64,000 bases of DNA from JBGQOG01 sp052113705 (lineage in GTDB: Bacteria; Pseudomonadota; Alphaproteobacteria; Rhodobacterales; Rhodobacteraceae): assembly GCF_052113705.1 (NCBI RefSeq), contig NZ_JBGQOG010000003.1, positions 186,001 through 250,000 on the forward strand, written 5' to 3'. Shown here in pieces: positions 50,560-58,994 of this stretch. Positions within the stretch are counted from its first letter, which is position 1; every line of letters begins with the position of its first letter. The translations under genes were made by a program, and so were the position numbers. Under the pieces are notes generated by a model, which saw nothing but the letters and a program-made list of their open reading frames with translations, was not told where the DNA came from and ran no database searches.

Positions 50560-51570
50560 TCATTCAGCCGGCAGGTTGGTCGGGAAGATGATCTGCATCG
50601 GCAAAGGCAGGGGCGGCGATTTTGCATGCAGCTGATCCAGCATCACCTCCAGCAGGGATTGCGTTCGCTGGGTCAGCACCGCCGTCATGATCCCGCCTTG
50701 CAGCATCCGCCGCGTATCAGGGCCAAACCCGTGGCCGATCAGCCGGACCTCGCCCGCACGCCCCGTTCGCGTCAGCGCCATGCCAATCCCCTCGGACGAG
50801 CCGCCCACATTGTAGATCCCGCGCAGATCGGGGTGACGTTCCAGCAGATCGAGGGTCATTTTCATGTTGGTAAGCGGGTCATCCTGCCCCTCGAATGTCC
50901 CGGCGAATTCCAGATGCGGATGGTCGCGCCGGATCAGTTCCTGAAAGCCCAGTTCGCGCTCAATATGCGCGCGGTAATGGCGGGTGGCCGCGATGATCGC
51001 CAGCTTGCCGCCCGCGCGCGGCGACGTGCTCGCCAGCAGATAGGCGGCAGTGCGCCCCGCCGCCAGATTGTCGATGCCGATATAGCCGTGACGGCGCGAG
51101 CCGGTGATGTCGCTGATCAGCGTCAGCACAAGCTTGCCCTGCGCCACCAGCGCATCGACCTCATCGCGCACATCGGGATGATCGACGCCGAAGAACGCAA
51201 TCGCATCCGATTTCTTCCCCAGCCTGCGCAGGCAGCGCGCCATGACATCGGGGTTCATCGAATCCATCAGATAGCTGTGGATCCGCGCGCCGCGATCGCG
51301 CACCTGCGCCCAGCTGCGCAGCTCCTGATTAAGGATGCGCAGAAACGGGTTGGCGCTGCTCGGCAAAACCACCGTCAGACGCTGGCGGTCCGGCCTGGCA
51401 AGGCGCGCCAATGCGGGCTCTGACAGATAGTTCAGCCCTGCCGTGGCCTGCAACACCCGCTCCACCGTCGCGGCGCGCACATTCGGGCGGCCATGCAGCA
51501 CACGGTCCACCGTCGCCTCAGAGACGCCCGCGCGCATCGCAATATCCCGAATGCCCGGCCCGTTTTTCAT
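50560..51570 (-). CDS. LacI-family transcriptional regulator
   Basis: 336 residues. The LacI headpiece is GIRDIAMRAGVSEATVDRVL followed by HGRPNVRAATVERV. The effector domain is a periplasmic-binding-like fold (LTVVLPSSANPFLRILNQEL, HGYIGIDNLAAGRTAAYLL). The form VSEATVDRVLHGRPNV, rather than VSxxTVSRVLN, places it in the subgroup that controls sugar and sugar-acid catabolism in alphaproteobacteria. It diverges from the second TRAP, VOC and RuBisCO-like operon and probably represses it until the sugar acid is present. Confidence 0.9.
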   Translation of the reverse strand: MKNGPGIRDIAMRAGVSEATVDRVLHGRPNVRAATVERVLQATAGLNYLSEPALARLARPDRQRLTVVLPSSANPFLRILNQELRSWAQVRDRGARIHSYLMDSMNPDVMARCLRRLGKKSDAIAFFGVDHPDVRDEVDALVAQGKLVLTLISDITGSRRHGYIGIDNLAAGRTAAYLLASTSPRAGGKLAIIAATRHYRAHIERELGFQELIRRDHPHLEFAGTFEGQDDPLTNMKMTLDLLERHPDLRGIYNVGGSSEGIGMALTRTGRAGEVRLIGHGFGPDTRRMLQGGIMTAVLTQRTQSLLEVMLDQLHAKSPPLPLPMQIIFPTNLPAE

Positions 51571-51687
51571 GATCCCTCAAAACCCATCAAAAAACAGCGA
51601 TTGACGGTTTGGACCATATCCGGAACTTTGGGTCAAGACAGCGGACACGGGAGGTCCGCGGGGATTGAACTCTGGGAGGAGATGACG

Positions 51688-52701
51688 ATGCAGACGAACG
51701 GCTTTTCACGGCGCAGACTTTTGATGGCGGGCGGTGCGGCGCTGGTGGCCACGCCTTTTCTGGGCCGGGGCGCGCGGGCGGCGACCACGCTGCGCTATGG
51801 CCATATGCACACCCCCAATTCCATCGCGGGGGCGCAGGCCGAATGGTTTGCCAAAGCGGTTGAGGAAAAGACCGGCGGTGAGTTGAACATCCAGATTTTC
51901 CCCAATTCCCAGCTCGGGAAACTGCAGGAGCTTGCCGAGGCCGTCTCGACCGGTTCCATCGCCTTCTCGCACAATACCGCGGGCGCCATCGGCTCGCTCT
52001 ATGCGCCCTTCGCGGCCTTCGACACCCCCTATCTCTACCGCGACATCGACCATCTGATGAAGGTGGTGGACGCGCAAAGCCCGGTGATGCAGGAGCTGAA
52101 CGAGGGGCTGATCGCGGCGTCGGGCACCCGCGCGCTCTATGCGTTCTACTTCGGCACCCGCAACCTGACCGCAGACCGCGCGGCGAAATCCCCGGCGGAT
52201 CTGGCGGGCGTCAAGATCCGCTCGATCCCGTTCCCGATCTACATGGCGACGGTGGAAGGGCTCGGCGCGGTGCCGGTGCCGGTGGATTGGTCGGAAGTGC
52301 CGACCGCGCTGGCCACCGGCGTGGTGAACGGGCAGGAAAATCCGATGAATGTGCTGGTTTCGGCCAAGCTCTATGAGGTGCAAAGCCATCTGATGCTCAC
52401 CGGGCATATCTCGGCGGCGCAGGTCGTGATGATGAATGACGATGTGTGGAATGGCCTCTCGGACGCGCATAAAGAGGCCGTGGCCAGTGCCGCGACCGAA
52501 ACCCGCGACCGCGCCTCGCAAGAGATGCTGGCCGCCGAGGCGACCGATCTGGCCACGCTGCGCGCGCAGGGCATGACGGTGATTGATGCCGATGCGGGGC
52601 TGGATCTTGAGAGCTTCCGCAGCAGTGTCAAAGCGCGGGTGTCGAGTGAATTCGACGCCGAATGGGGCGATCTTTACGCCAAAATCGCCGCCATCGCCTG
52701 A
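51688..52701 (+). CDS. TRAP transporter substrate-binding protein (DctP) 2
   Basis: 337 residues from the ATG at 51688, which has GGGAGGA 7 bases upstream; an ATG at 51682 is too close to it. The leader GFSRRRLLMAGGAALVATPF is a twin-arginine signal. DctP motifs are NIQIFPNSQLGKLQELAEAV, FYFGTRNLTADRAAKSPADL with the ligand arginine, and TALATGVVNGQENPMNV. The probable cargo is a sugar acid used by the RuBisCO-like/kinase pathway downstream. Confidence 0.92.
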   Translation: MQTNGFSRRRLLMAGGAALVATPFLGRGARAATTLRYGHMHTPNSIAGAQAEWFAKAVEEKTGGELNIQIFPNSQLGKLQELAEAVSTGSIAFSHNTAGAIGSLYAPFAAFDTPYLYRDIDHLMKVVDAQSPVMQELNEGLIAASGTRALYAFYFGTRNLTADRAAKSPADLAGVKIRSIPFPIYMATVEGLGAVPVPVDWSEVPTALATGVVNGQENPMNVLVSAKLYEVQSHLMLTGHISAAQVVMMNDDVWNGLSDAHKEAVASAATETRDRASQEMLAAEATDLATLRAQGMTVIDADAGLDLESFRSSVKARVSSEFDAEWGDLYAKIAAIA

Positions 52702-52703
52702 CC

Positions 52704-53213
52704 ATGACCACCCTCCCCCTTCCCTTTGTGCCAGCGCCCCCCCGGGCGCTGGACATGTTGACCCGCGCCCTGTTGGTGATTGCGACCGGGCTGTTGCTGC
52801 TGATCGCCAGCTTGATCGTGGCGCAGGTGCTGGCACGGAACCTGTGGAACACCGGCCTGCCGCGCGCCGAGGAGATCACGCGCTACGCCGGCGTTCTGGC
52901 GGTCTATCTCACCGCACCGCTTCTGGCGCTGCACGGGCAGCATTTTGCGGTGGATGTGTTCACCAATCTGATGCCGCGCCTGCCACGGCTGATCTGTTTC
53001 GTGCTGGCGGAACTGAGCATGGTTGCCTTCAGCCTGCTCACCATCTGGGGGGGCTGGCTCTATCTGCAACGGGCGTGGAAGTTCAAAACCCCCGCGCTGG
53101 GGCTGCAGAACATCTGGCTCTTCGGGCCAGTGCTGGTCTGCTTTGCGCTGTTGGCGTTCATCGCGCTGTGGCGCATCGCCGCCGTGCTGCGCCATGAGAG
53201 GGCCGCGAAATGA
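52704..53213 (+). CDS. TRAP transporter small permease (DctQ) 2
   Basis: 169 residues with four hydrophobic spans (LVIATGLLLLIASLIVAQVL, YAGVLAVYLTAPLLAL, FVLAELSMVAFSLLTIWGGW, and a C-terminal span). LPRAEEITRYAGV is the DctQ motif. It starts 2 bases after the dctP stop and overlaps dctM by 4 bases. Confidence 0.9.
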   Translation: MTTLPLPFVPAPPRALDMLTRALLVIATGLLLLIASLIVAQVLARNLWNTGLPRAEEITRYAGVLAVYLTAPLLALHGQHFAVDVFTNLMPRLPRLICFVLAELSMVAFSLLTIWGGWLYLQRAWKFKTPALGLQNIWLFGPVLVCFALLAFIALWRIAAVLRHERAAK

Positions 53214-54487
53214 CCCTGACCCTTCTGATCCTTTTCGCGCTGTTCTTGATCATCGGCGCGCCGATTGCGGTGGCGCTCGGCCTGTCCTCGGCCGTCACCA
53301 TCATCGCGCACGGTCTGCCCGCCTCGGTGCTGTTGCAACGCGCGGTCAATTCGATCGACAGCTCGCCGCTTCTGGCGGTGCCGCTGTTCATCATGGCCGC
53401 CGCTTTGCTGAGCGCGACCGGCGTCACCACCTATATGTTCGACCTCGTGCGCATGGTGGTCGGGCGGCTGCGCGGCGGGATGGCCTATGTCAACGTCCTC
53501 CTCTCGCTGGTGTTCGCGGGCATGTCGGGGGCGGCGCTGGCCGATATCGGCGCGCTCGGCGGCATGCAGGTCCGCGAGATGGAGAAACAGGGTTACACCC
53601 GCCGCTTCGCCGCCGGTCTGACCATCGCATCGGCCACCATCGGCCCGATTTTCCCACCTTCGATCCCGCTGATCATCTTTGCGGCAGCGGCCGAGGTCTC
53701 GCCGGTGAAACTGCTGCTTGCGGGGATCGTGCCTGCGCTGATGCTGGCCGGGATGCTGATGGGCTATATCGCCCTGATCGCGCGCCGCCAGAACCTGCCG
53801 CGCGATGATGTTTCGCCCAGCCTGCCCGCGTTCTTGCGCCTGTCGGTGATCTCGCTGCCCGCGCTGCTGACACCGGTTCTGCTGATCGGCGGCCTCCTCT
53901 CGGGCTATTTCGGCCCGACCGAAGCCGCGGGCATCACCGTCGCCTATGCGATCCTGATCGGCACGATCATCTACCGCAAGCTGACGCTGAAAGCGCTGAT
54001 CGACGCTGCCCGCGAAACCGTGCTGGCGACGGCGAATATCCTCTTTGTGGTGGCCGCCGCCGCGATCTTCGCCTGGGTGCTGACGATGGATCAGATCCCG
54101 ATGAAGGCCAGCGCCTGGTTGCTCGGGGTGTCGGAGAATCCGCTGGTTCTGCTGCTGATCCTCAATGGGGTGCTGTTGGTTGCGGGCATGTTTCTGGAGG
54201 CCATCGCCGCCATCCTGATCATCGCCCCGATCATCACCCCCGCCTTGATCCAGGCGGGCGCCCCGCCCGAGCAGATCGGCGTGGTGATGGTGCTCAACCT
54301 GATGATCGGCCTGCTGACGCCGCCAGTGGGGATGAGCCTCTACATGATGTCGATCACCGTCAAACTGCCCTTTGCCGAGGTGGTGCGCGGCACGGCGCCC
54401 TTCTTCATCCCGCTTTTTCTGGCGCTTGCGCTGGTGACCTTTTTCCCGGGCCTGACCGCCTGGCTCCCCACCTATCTGATGGAGTAA
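53210..54487 (+). CDS. TRAP transporter large permease (DctM) 2
   Basis: 425 residues, about 12 spans. LLAVPLFIMAAALLSATGVT, AGMSGAALADIGALGGMQVR, IFPPSIPLIIFAAAAE and the C-terminal IGLLTPPVGMSLYMM identify it. Sodium-coupled import together with DctP and DctQ. The stop is 4 bases before the VOC gene, so the operon continues. Confidence 0.92.
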   Translation: MTLTLLILFALFLIIGAPIAVALGLSSAVTIIAHGLPASVLLQRAVNSIDSSPLLAVPLFIMAAALLSATGVTTYMFDLVRMVVGRLRGGMAYVNVLLSLVFAGMSGAALADIGALGGMQVREMEKQGYTRRFAAGLTIASATIGPIFPPSIPLIIFAAAAEVSPVKLLLAGIVPALMLAGMLMGYIALIARRQNLPRDDVSPSLPAFLRLSVISLPALLTPVLLIGGLLSGYFGPTEAAGITVAYAILIGTIIYRKLTLKALIDAARETVLATANILFVVAAAAIFAWVLTMDQIPMKASAWLLGVSENPLVLLLILNGVLLVAGMFLEAIAAILIIAPIITPALIQAGAPPEQIGVVMVLNLMIGLLTPPVGMSLYMMSITVKLPFAEVVRGTAPFFIPLFLALALVTFFPGLTAWLPTYLME

Positions 54488-54491
54488 TCTG

Positions 54492-55031
54492 ATGAGCCGT
54501 TTTCTGGGGCCGACCCGACAGCTGGGTTTTGTAGTGCCCGATATCGAAGAGGCGATGCGCCACTGGTCCGATGTGATGGGCGTGGGTCCGTTCTTTTACA
54601 ATCCGCAAGTCCCGATCGAGGATTACACCTATAACGGCCAGCCCTACACGCCGCACAATTCGGTCGCGCTGGCCAATTCCGGTTATATCCAGATTGAGCT
54701 GATCCAATGCCGCAATGACGTCCCCTCGATGTACAAGGATTTCACCGATGCCGGACATTGGGGCCTGCAACACACCGCCTATTGGACGCAGGAGTATGAC
54801 CGCGATCTGGCGCGGATGCTGGCCGAAGGCTTTCGGGTGAAGATGTCGGGCAAGGTCGGCGAGGCCGGGCGTTTTGCCTATTTTGACCGCGACACCCATC
54901 CCGGCACGGTGATCGAGCTGTCCGAAGTCAAAGGGCCCAAAGGCCGGATGTTCGATCTGATCCGCGAAGCCTCTGACGGCTGGACCGGCGCCGACCCCGT
55001 GCGCCCCTTCCCCAATCTGGCGGAAATCTGA
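54492..55031 (+). CDS. VOC-superfamily (glyoxalase/dioxygenase-fold) protein
   Basis: 179 residues, with paired beta-alpha-beta-beta-beta modules: RQLGFVVPDIEEAMRHWSDV at the start, IQIELIQ with a possible metal glutamate, GLQHTAYW with a histidine, and VIELSEV with another glutamate. The usual first-module histidine is replaced (LGFVV), so the metal site may be incomplete. VOC enzymes include epimerases, isomerases and lyases. It lies between the TRAP importer and the RuBisCO-like gene with 3-4-base spacings, so it is surely part of the pathway, but its step is unknown. An isomerase or lactone-related step is a guess. Confidence 0.8.
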   Translation: MSRFLGPTRQLGFVVPDIEEAMRHWSDVMGVGPFFYNPQVPIEDYTYNGQPYTPHNSVALANSGYIQIELIQCRNDVPSMYKDFTDAGHWGLQHTAYWTQEYDRDLARMLAEGFRVKMSGKVGEAGRFAYFDRDTHPGTVIELSEVKGPKGRMFDLIREASDGWTGADPVRPFPNLAEI

Positions 55032-55034
55032 CCG

Positions 55035-56291
55035 ATGATCCGCGCAACCTATATCGTTGAGACCCCCTGCCCGATTGATGACGTGGCCGCGATGATGGCC
55101 GGAGAGCAAAGTGCCGGCACTTTCGTGCGCGTGGAAGGCGAAACCGAGGCCTTGCGCGCCCGCTTCGGCGCGACCGTCGTCTCAACGCTGGAAATTGGCC
55201 GTGCGGAAACTCCCACGCTGCGCTCTGCCTGGGCCGAGCGCAAAGGGCTGACCGGGCCGCGCGGGATCTATCGCGTGGTGATCGACTACCCGGAGGATAA
55301 TGTCGGGGTGAACCTGCCCACGCTGGCCTCTGTCGTCGCGGGCAACCTTTATGATCTGGGCGAGGTGACCGGTCTCAAGCTGATGGATGTGGAACTGACC
55401 CCCGCCTATCGCGCGCGCTATGATCATCCTAGCATGGGGATTGCGGGCACCCGTGCATCCACCTCGGTGGTGGGCCGCCCGCTGTTCGGCACCATCATCA
55501 AGCCCAATATCGGCCTGTCGCCCGCAGAGATCGCAGCACTGGTCGGGCGGCTCTGTGCGGCGGGGGCGGATTTCATCAAGGATGACGAGATCGCGGGCAC
55601 CCACCCCCATGCCCCCGTCCCCGAGCGGATCCGCGCGGTGATGGAGGTCGTGCGCCGCCACCGCGACAAGACTGGCAAGCTGGTCATGGTGGCCTTCAAC
55701 ATCACCGATGAGACCGACGCCATGCGCCGTCACGCCGATCTTCTGGCGCGCGAAGAGGGCAGCTGCGCGATGGTCTCGCTGAACTGGGTGGGCATGTCCG
55801 CCGTCCAGACCCTGCGCCGCCACACGGGGCTGGCGATCCACGGCCACCGCAACGGCTATGGCGGGATGGGGCGGCATCCGCTGCTGGGGATGGGGGTGCG
55901 TGCCTATCAGACGCTCTACCGTCTGGCGGGTATCGACCATATGCATGTGCATGGCATGGGCGGCAAATTCTCGGATCTTGATGAAGAGGTCACCGAGGCG
56001 GCGCGCCATTGCCTGACCCCGCTTGGCGCGGGCGATGACCGGGTGATGCCGATCTTCTCCTCGGGGCAATGGGCGGGCACCCTGCCCCACACGCTTGCCC
56101 GGATTGCCTCGGATGACCTGATGTTTCTCTGCGGCGGCGGGATCATGGCGCATCCGGGCGGGCCCGCGGCGGGGCTGCAAAGCCTGCGGCAGGCGCATGA
56201 GGCGGTCATCTCCGGCGAAACGCTGGAAACCGCCGCCCGCGCGCAGCCAGAACTGGCGGCCGCGCTGGCGACCTTTGGCGCCGCGGGCTGA
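55035..56291 (+). CDS. RuBisCO-like protein (form IV), candidate 3-oxo-isoapionate-4-phosphate decarboxylase
   Basis: 418 residues. The catalytic landmarks of the RuBisCO large chain are kept: Lys156 in GTIIKPNIGLS, the carbamylated Lys182 in DFIKDDE with its Asp/Glu metal ligands, HGHRNG (269-274), HVHGMGGKF (304-312) with loop-6 lysine, and a phosphate-binding GGGIMAHPGG. Overall length and the missing small subunit place it outside true RuBisCO. The next gene is a four-carbon acid sugar kinase. This pair matches OiaX/OiaK of D-apionate catabolism, where OiaX decarboxylates the phosphorylated 3-oxo acid to L-erythrulose 1-phosphate. Other RuBisCO-like activities cannot be excluded. Confidence 0.8.
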   Translation: MIRATYIVETPCPIDDVAAMMAGEQSAGTFVRVEGETEALRARFGATVVSTLEIGRAETPTLRSAWAERKGLTGPRGIYRVVIDYPEDNVGVNLPTLASVVAGNLYDLGEVTGLKLMDVELTPAYRARYDHPSMGIAGTRASTSVVGRPLFGTIIKPNIGLSPAEIAALVGRLCAAGADFIKDDEIAGTHPHAPVPERIRAVMEVVRRHRDKTGKLVMVAFNITDETDAMRRHADLLAREEGSCAMVSLNWVGMSAVQTLRRHTGLAIHGHRNGYGGMGRHPLLGMGVRAYQTLYRLAGIDHMHVHGMGGKFSDLDEEVTEAARHCLTPLGAGDDRVMPIFSSGQWAGTLPHTLARIASDDLMFLCGGGIMAHPGGPAAGLQSLRQAHEAVISGETLETAARAQPELAAALATFGAAG

Positions 56292-56297
56292 GCGGCG

Positions 56298-57521
56298 ATG
56301 GCCTATGTCTTTGTCGCCGACGATTTCACCGGTGCGTCCGACGCGCTCGCCACCCTGTCGCGGGGCGGCCTGCGGGCGCGCCTGTTTCGCGACATCCCGA
56401 CGGAGGCCGATGTCACCGGTCTCGACGCCTGGGGCATCGCCACAGACGCCCGTGCGCTGGGGCCAACAGCGATCGACGCGCTGGCGGCCCGGATCGGCAG
56501 CGGGATTGCGCCCTTCGCGCCCGCCTTCGTCCATGTAAAGATCTGCTCTACCTTCGACAGCAGCCTGGACCATGGGAATATCGCGCGGTGGGCCTTGGGC
56601 CTTGCCGACGCACTCGGGCTGCGGGATCTGGCGGTGATCGGCGGGCAACCCTCCTTGGGGCGCTATGCGGCATTCGGCACCTTGTTCGCCCGCGCACCGG
56701 ACGGGGCGATCCACCGGATCGACCGGCATCCGATCATGTCCCGCCATCCCGTCACCCCGATGCATGAGGCCGATCTGCTCCGCCACCTCGCGGCACTCGG
56801 GCTGAATGATTTGCAGCTTGTGTTGCGGGGCACGGCGGGGGCGGCATTCCCGCGGTTTTACGACGCCGTCGATCAGGCGGATGTGGCGGCGGCGGGGCGC
56901 GATCTTCTGGCCAGCGCGCGGCGCGTTCTGGTGATGGGCGCATCCTCGGTCGCCGAGGCCTGGCTCGCGGCGCAACCTGCCCGCCGCAGCCCGGCACCGC
57001 CGCACCACGCGCCTCCCCTGCAGGCCGGGCCGATCTTTGCCTTCGCAGGCTCCCGCTCCTCCCTCACCCTCGCGCAGATCAGCGCGGCGGAGGCGATGGC
57101 GCGCCTGCCGGTTGCGCCCAAAGACATTGTCACAGAGGGCGCTGCGCGGCAGGCAGCCCTGCTTTGGGCGCGAGAGAGGCTCGGCCGGGGGCAGAGCTGC
57201 CTTGTCTATCTCACCGCCGAGACCGCCGCAGATGTCACGCCCGCGCGCCTCGCGCTGGAAAGCGCGCGCTTCACCGATGAGGTGTTGCAGGCCGCCCGCC
57301 CGCGCGGACTTGTGGTCGCAGGGGGCGACACCTCCAGCGCGATTGTCCAGCGCCTCGCGCCGGATTACCTCGATTGCGCGGGGGCGCTTTGCCCCGGCGT
57401 TCCGATCCTGCGCGCGCGGGTGCAGGGGCATGACCTCGCCTTGGCGCTCAAAGGCGGGCAAATGGGCGGAACAGATTTCTTCGGCCGCGCGGTGATGGCC
57501 ATGACGCAGGCACCCGCCTGA
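56298..57521 (+). CDS. Four-carbon acid sugar kinase family protein (DUF1537), candidate 3-oxo-isoapionate kinase
   Basis: 407 residues. The N-terminal substrate domain has VFVADDFTGASDALATLSRG and HVKICSTFDSSLDHGNIARW. The C-terminal nucleotide domain has LVVAGGDTSSAIVQRLAPDY and LALKGGQMGGTDFF. These are the family hallmarks. Members phosphorylate acid sugars such as threonate, erythronate, 3-oxo-tetronate or 3-oxo-isoapionate. It starts 6 bases after the RuBisCO-like gene, and its product would be that enzyme's substrate. A Pro/His-rich linker (about 229-242) is longer than the core fold needs. The stop codon is enclosed in a CCCGCC/GGCGGG hairpin (57513-57527). Confidence 0.82.
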   Translation: MAYVFVADDFTGASDALATLSRGGLRARLFRDIPTEADVTGLDAWGIATDARALGPTAIDALAARIGSGIAPFAPAFVHVKICSTFDSSLDHGNIARWALGLADALGLRDLAVIGGQPSLGRYAAFGTLFARAPDGAIHRIDRHPIMSRHPVTPMHEADLLRHLAALGLNDLQLVLRGTAGAAFPRFYDAVDQADVAAAGRDLLASARRVLVMGASSVAEAWLAAQPARRSPAPPHHAPPLQAGPIFAFAGSRSSLTLAQISAAEAMARLPVAPKDIVTEGAARQAALLWARERLGRGQSCLVYLTAETAADVTPARLALESARFTDEVLQAARPRGLVVAGGDTSSAIVQRLAPDYLDCAGALCPGVPILRARVQGHDLALALKGGQMGGTDFFGRAVMAMTQAPA

Positions 57522-57930
57522 GGCGGGACCGCTGCCCCGGGCGGGCTGCGGTGTCTCGCGGTGCCGCCCCCCCAAAGACGGCGCGGCAAGGCAAAGGCAC
57601 CGCGCCAAGGGCGGCCCCGGTTTCTTGCCAAGCCCCTGCAACACTGGGCCATGAGATGACGCGCGGCATGACGGCGCGCCGCCTCCGGCCCCGTTGACTG
57701 ACGAGTATTGCGCCCGGCACTTGCTTGCGCGGTCACTTTCGATGCATCCCGTTGGAACCGGCCTTTCAGCCCCCTCGCGCAGGGCGTTTCTGCTGCCGAC
57801 GGTCCGCCGCACCCTTTTCCGGCGGCGTATTGGCAGTCACCGGGCAAAGCTCTGCCGCCACCCGGTGCTGCACAAACCAGCAGCTGCGCGGTGGGTGACG
57901 CCGCATTGCGCCGCCACCCGGGCCGGAAAA
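57522..57930. other. Intergenic region between convergent kinase and TRAP genes
   Basis: 409 bases without a supported gene. The hairpin CCCGCC/GGCGGG (57513-57518 with 57522-57527) lies over the kinase stop codon. A 12-base direct repeat GCCGCCACCCGG occurs at 57854 and 57910. No T run or promoter is evident. Short frames on both strands have no ribosome site and no recognisable product. Confidence 0.5.
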
Positions 57931-58950
57931 TCACTCGGCAGCGAGCGCGGCGCGGAAGGCTTGCAGGATCTGCGTTGCAGGTTTGCCGCGCGTATCGAGA
58001 TCGGCGGCCCATTCATCACCAACGGCGGCCATTGTTCCGTCGAGCCTCTGCATATCCGCCTCCGGCAAGGTCACGAAGGTGACGCCCGCGTCAATAATCG
58101 CCTGCTTTTCCGCCGCATCCGCCGCGTCGGTTTCCTTGCAGCCGTTGAGCGTGGCAGCAGCACCCGCATCGGTCAGCGCCTTTTGCACATCGGCAGGCAG
58201 ACTGTCATATTTCGACTGGCTGATCATCCAGGTCGCGACGAAAGAGCCGAAATTGGTGCCCTCGGTCGCGGTCTTGAGGTGGGGCGCCAGATCATAGGGC
58301 TGGATCGACCCGATCGGGAAGGCAACGGCATCAACGGTCCCGCGCGACAGTGCCTCGCGGGTTTCGGGAGCGGACATCGAGACCGGCACCGCGCCAAGTT
58401 TGCTGAGCGCGATCTGTTTGGCCGCCCCGGTTGCGCGGACCTTGAGCCCTTTCAGATCGTCGAGGCCGCTGATCTGGCCCGTCGAAAACACCTGATAGGG
58501 CGGCAGCACCAGAACGGCCAGCGCACGGACACCCTGCGGCGCATATTCGGCCTGATCCAGAACGCCGCCCGGCTTGGCGATCTCCCAAAAAGCAACCGTG
58601 CCTTCGCAGGAATTTGTGAAGGCTTCCGGCAGTTCACCGACCGAACTCAGCGGGAGCTTGTCGGCCACATATGAGGCCCCGACATAGGCGATATCCGCCA
58701 CACCGGTCTGCGCCAGAGAGAGCATGTCACCGGCCTTGCCAAGCTGACTTGCGGGAAAATGCTCGAATGCGACGGCATCGCCGGTGGCATCGCGGGTCTG
58801 GGCCATCAGCGGCTCCAGCACACCGGTGGTCATGTAATGGCCGACCGGCAGGCTGTCGGCGACGCGCAGGGTGATGTCCGCCGCGGCGGCGGCCGTCGCC
58901 CCAAGCCCCAAGGTCAGGGCCGTCGTCAGTGTAGCATTCAATCTTTTCAT
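57931..58950 (-). CDS. TRAP transporter substrate-binding protein (DctP) 3
   Basis: 339 residues. The signal peptide LTTALTLGLGATAAAAA is followed by DITLRVADSLPVGHYMT. It belongs to the more divergent DctP subgroup: EHFPASQLGKAGDMLSLAQT, then LKGLKVRATGAAKQIALSKL with the conserved arginine, and LSRGTVDAVAFPIGSI. It contains two cysteines (NSCEGTV and NGCKETD) that could pair. It is the last gene of the seven-gene minus-strand operon, 44 bases after dctM. The expected cargo is the acid activated by the CoA-transferase. Confidence 0.9.
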   Translation of the reverse strand: MKRLNATLTTALTLGLGATAAAAADITLRVADSLPVGHYMTTGVLEPLMAQTRDATGDAVAFEHFPASQLGKAGDMLSLAQTGVADIAYVGASYVADKLPLSSVGELPEAFTNSCEGTVAFWEIAKPGGVLDQAEYAPQGVRALAVLVLPPYQVFSTGQISGLDDLKGLKVRATGAAKQIALSKLGAVPVSMSAPETREALSRGTVDAVAFPIGSIQPYDLAPHLKTATEGTNFGSFVATWMISQSKYDSLPADVQKALTDAGAAATLNGCKETDAADAAEKQAIIDAGVTFVTLPEADMQRLDGTMAAVGDEWAADLDTRGKPATQILQAFRAALAAE

Positions 58951-58994
58951 GGTCTTCTCTCCTCCTCAGGTGACCGGATCAGATGGGCGCGCGG

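Noticed and set aside
51601..51630. TTGACG at 51601 as the -35 box of the second TRAP operon
   Set aside because: No acceptable -10 box at 16-18 bases; the spaced sequence is AACTTT. I also could not define a convincing LacI palindrome here.
55035..56291. Calling the RuBisCO-like gene a true carboxylase (rbcL/cbbL)
   Set aside because: No small-subunit, phosphoribulokinase or CbbR gene; the length is shorter than true large subunits and the kinase partner points to a sugar-acid pathway.
55182..57812. Very long open frame (876 codons) on the minus strand opposite the RuBisCO-like and kinase genes
   Set aside because: It is a shadow of GC-rich codon usage. Its product is rich in Arg, Gly, His and Ala with no domain, and the plus-strand proteins have intact catalytic motifs.
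57854..57921. 12-base direct repeat GCCGCCACCCGG in the kinase/TRAP gap as an attachment site or mobile-element footprint
   Set aside because: Only two short GC-rich copies, no integrase or transposase nearby; chance occurrence is likely.
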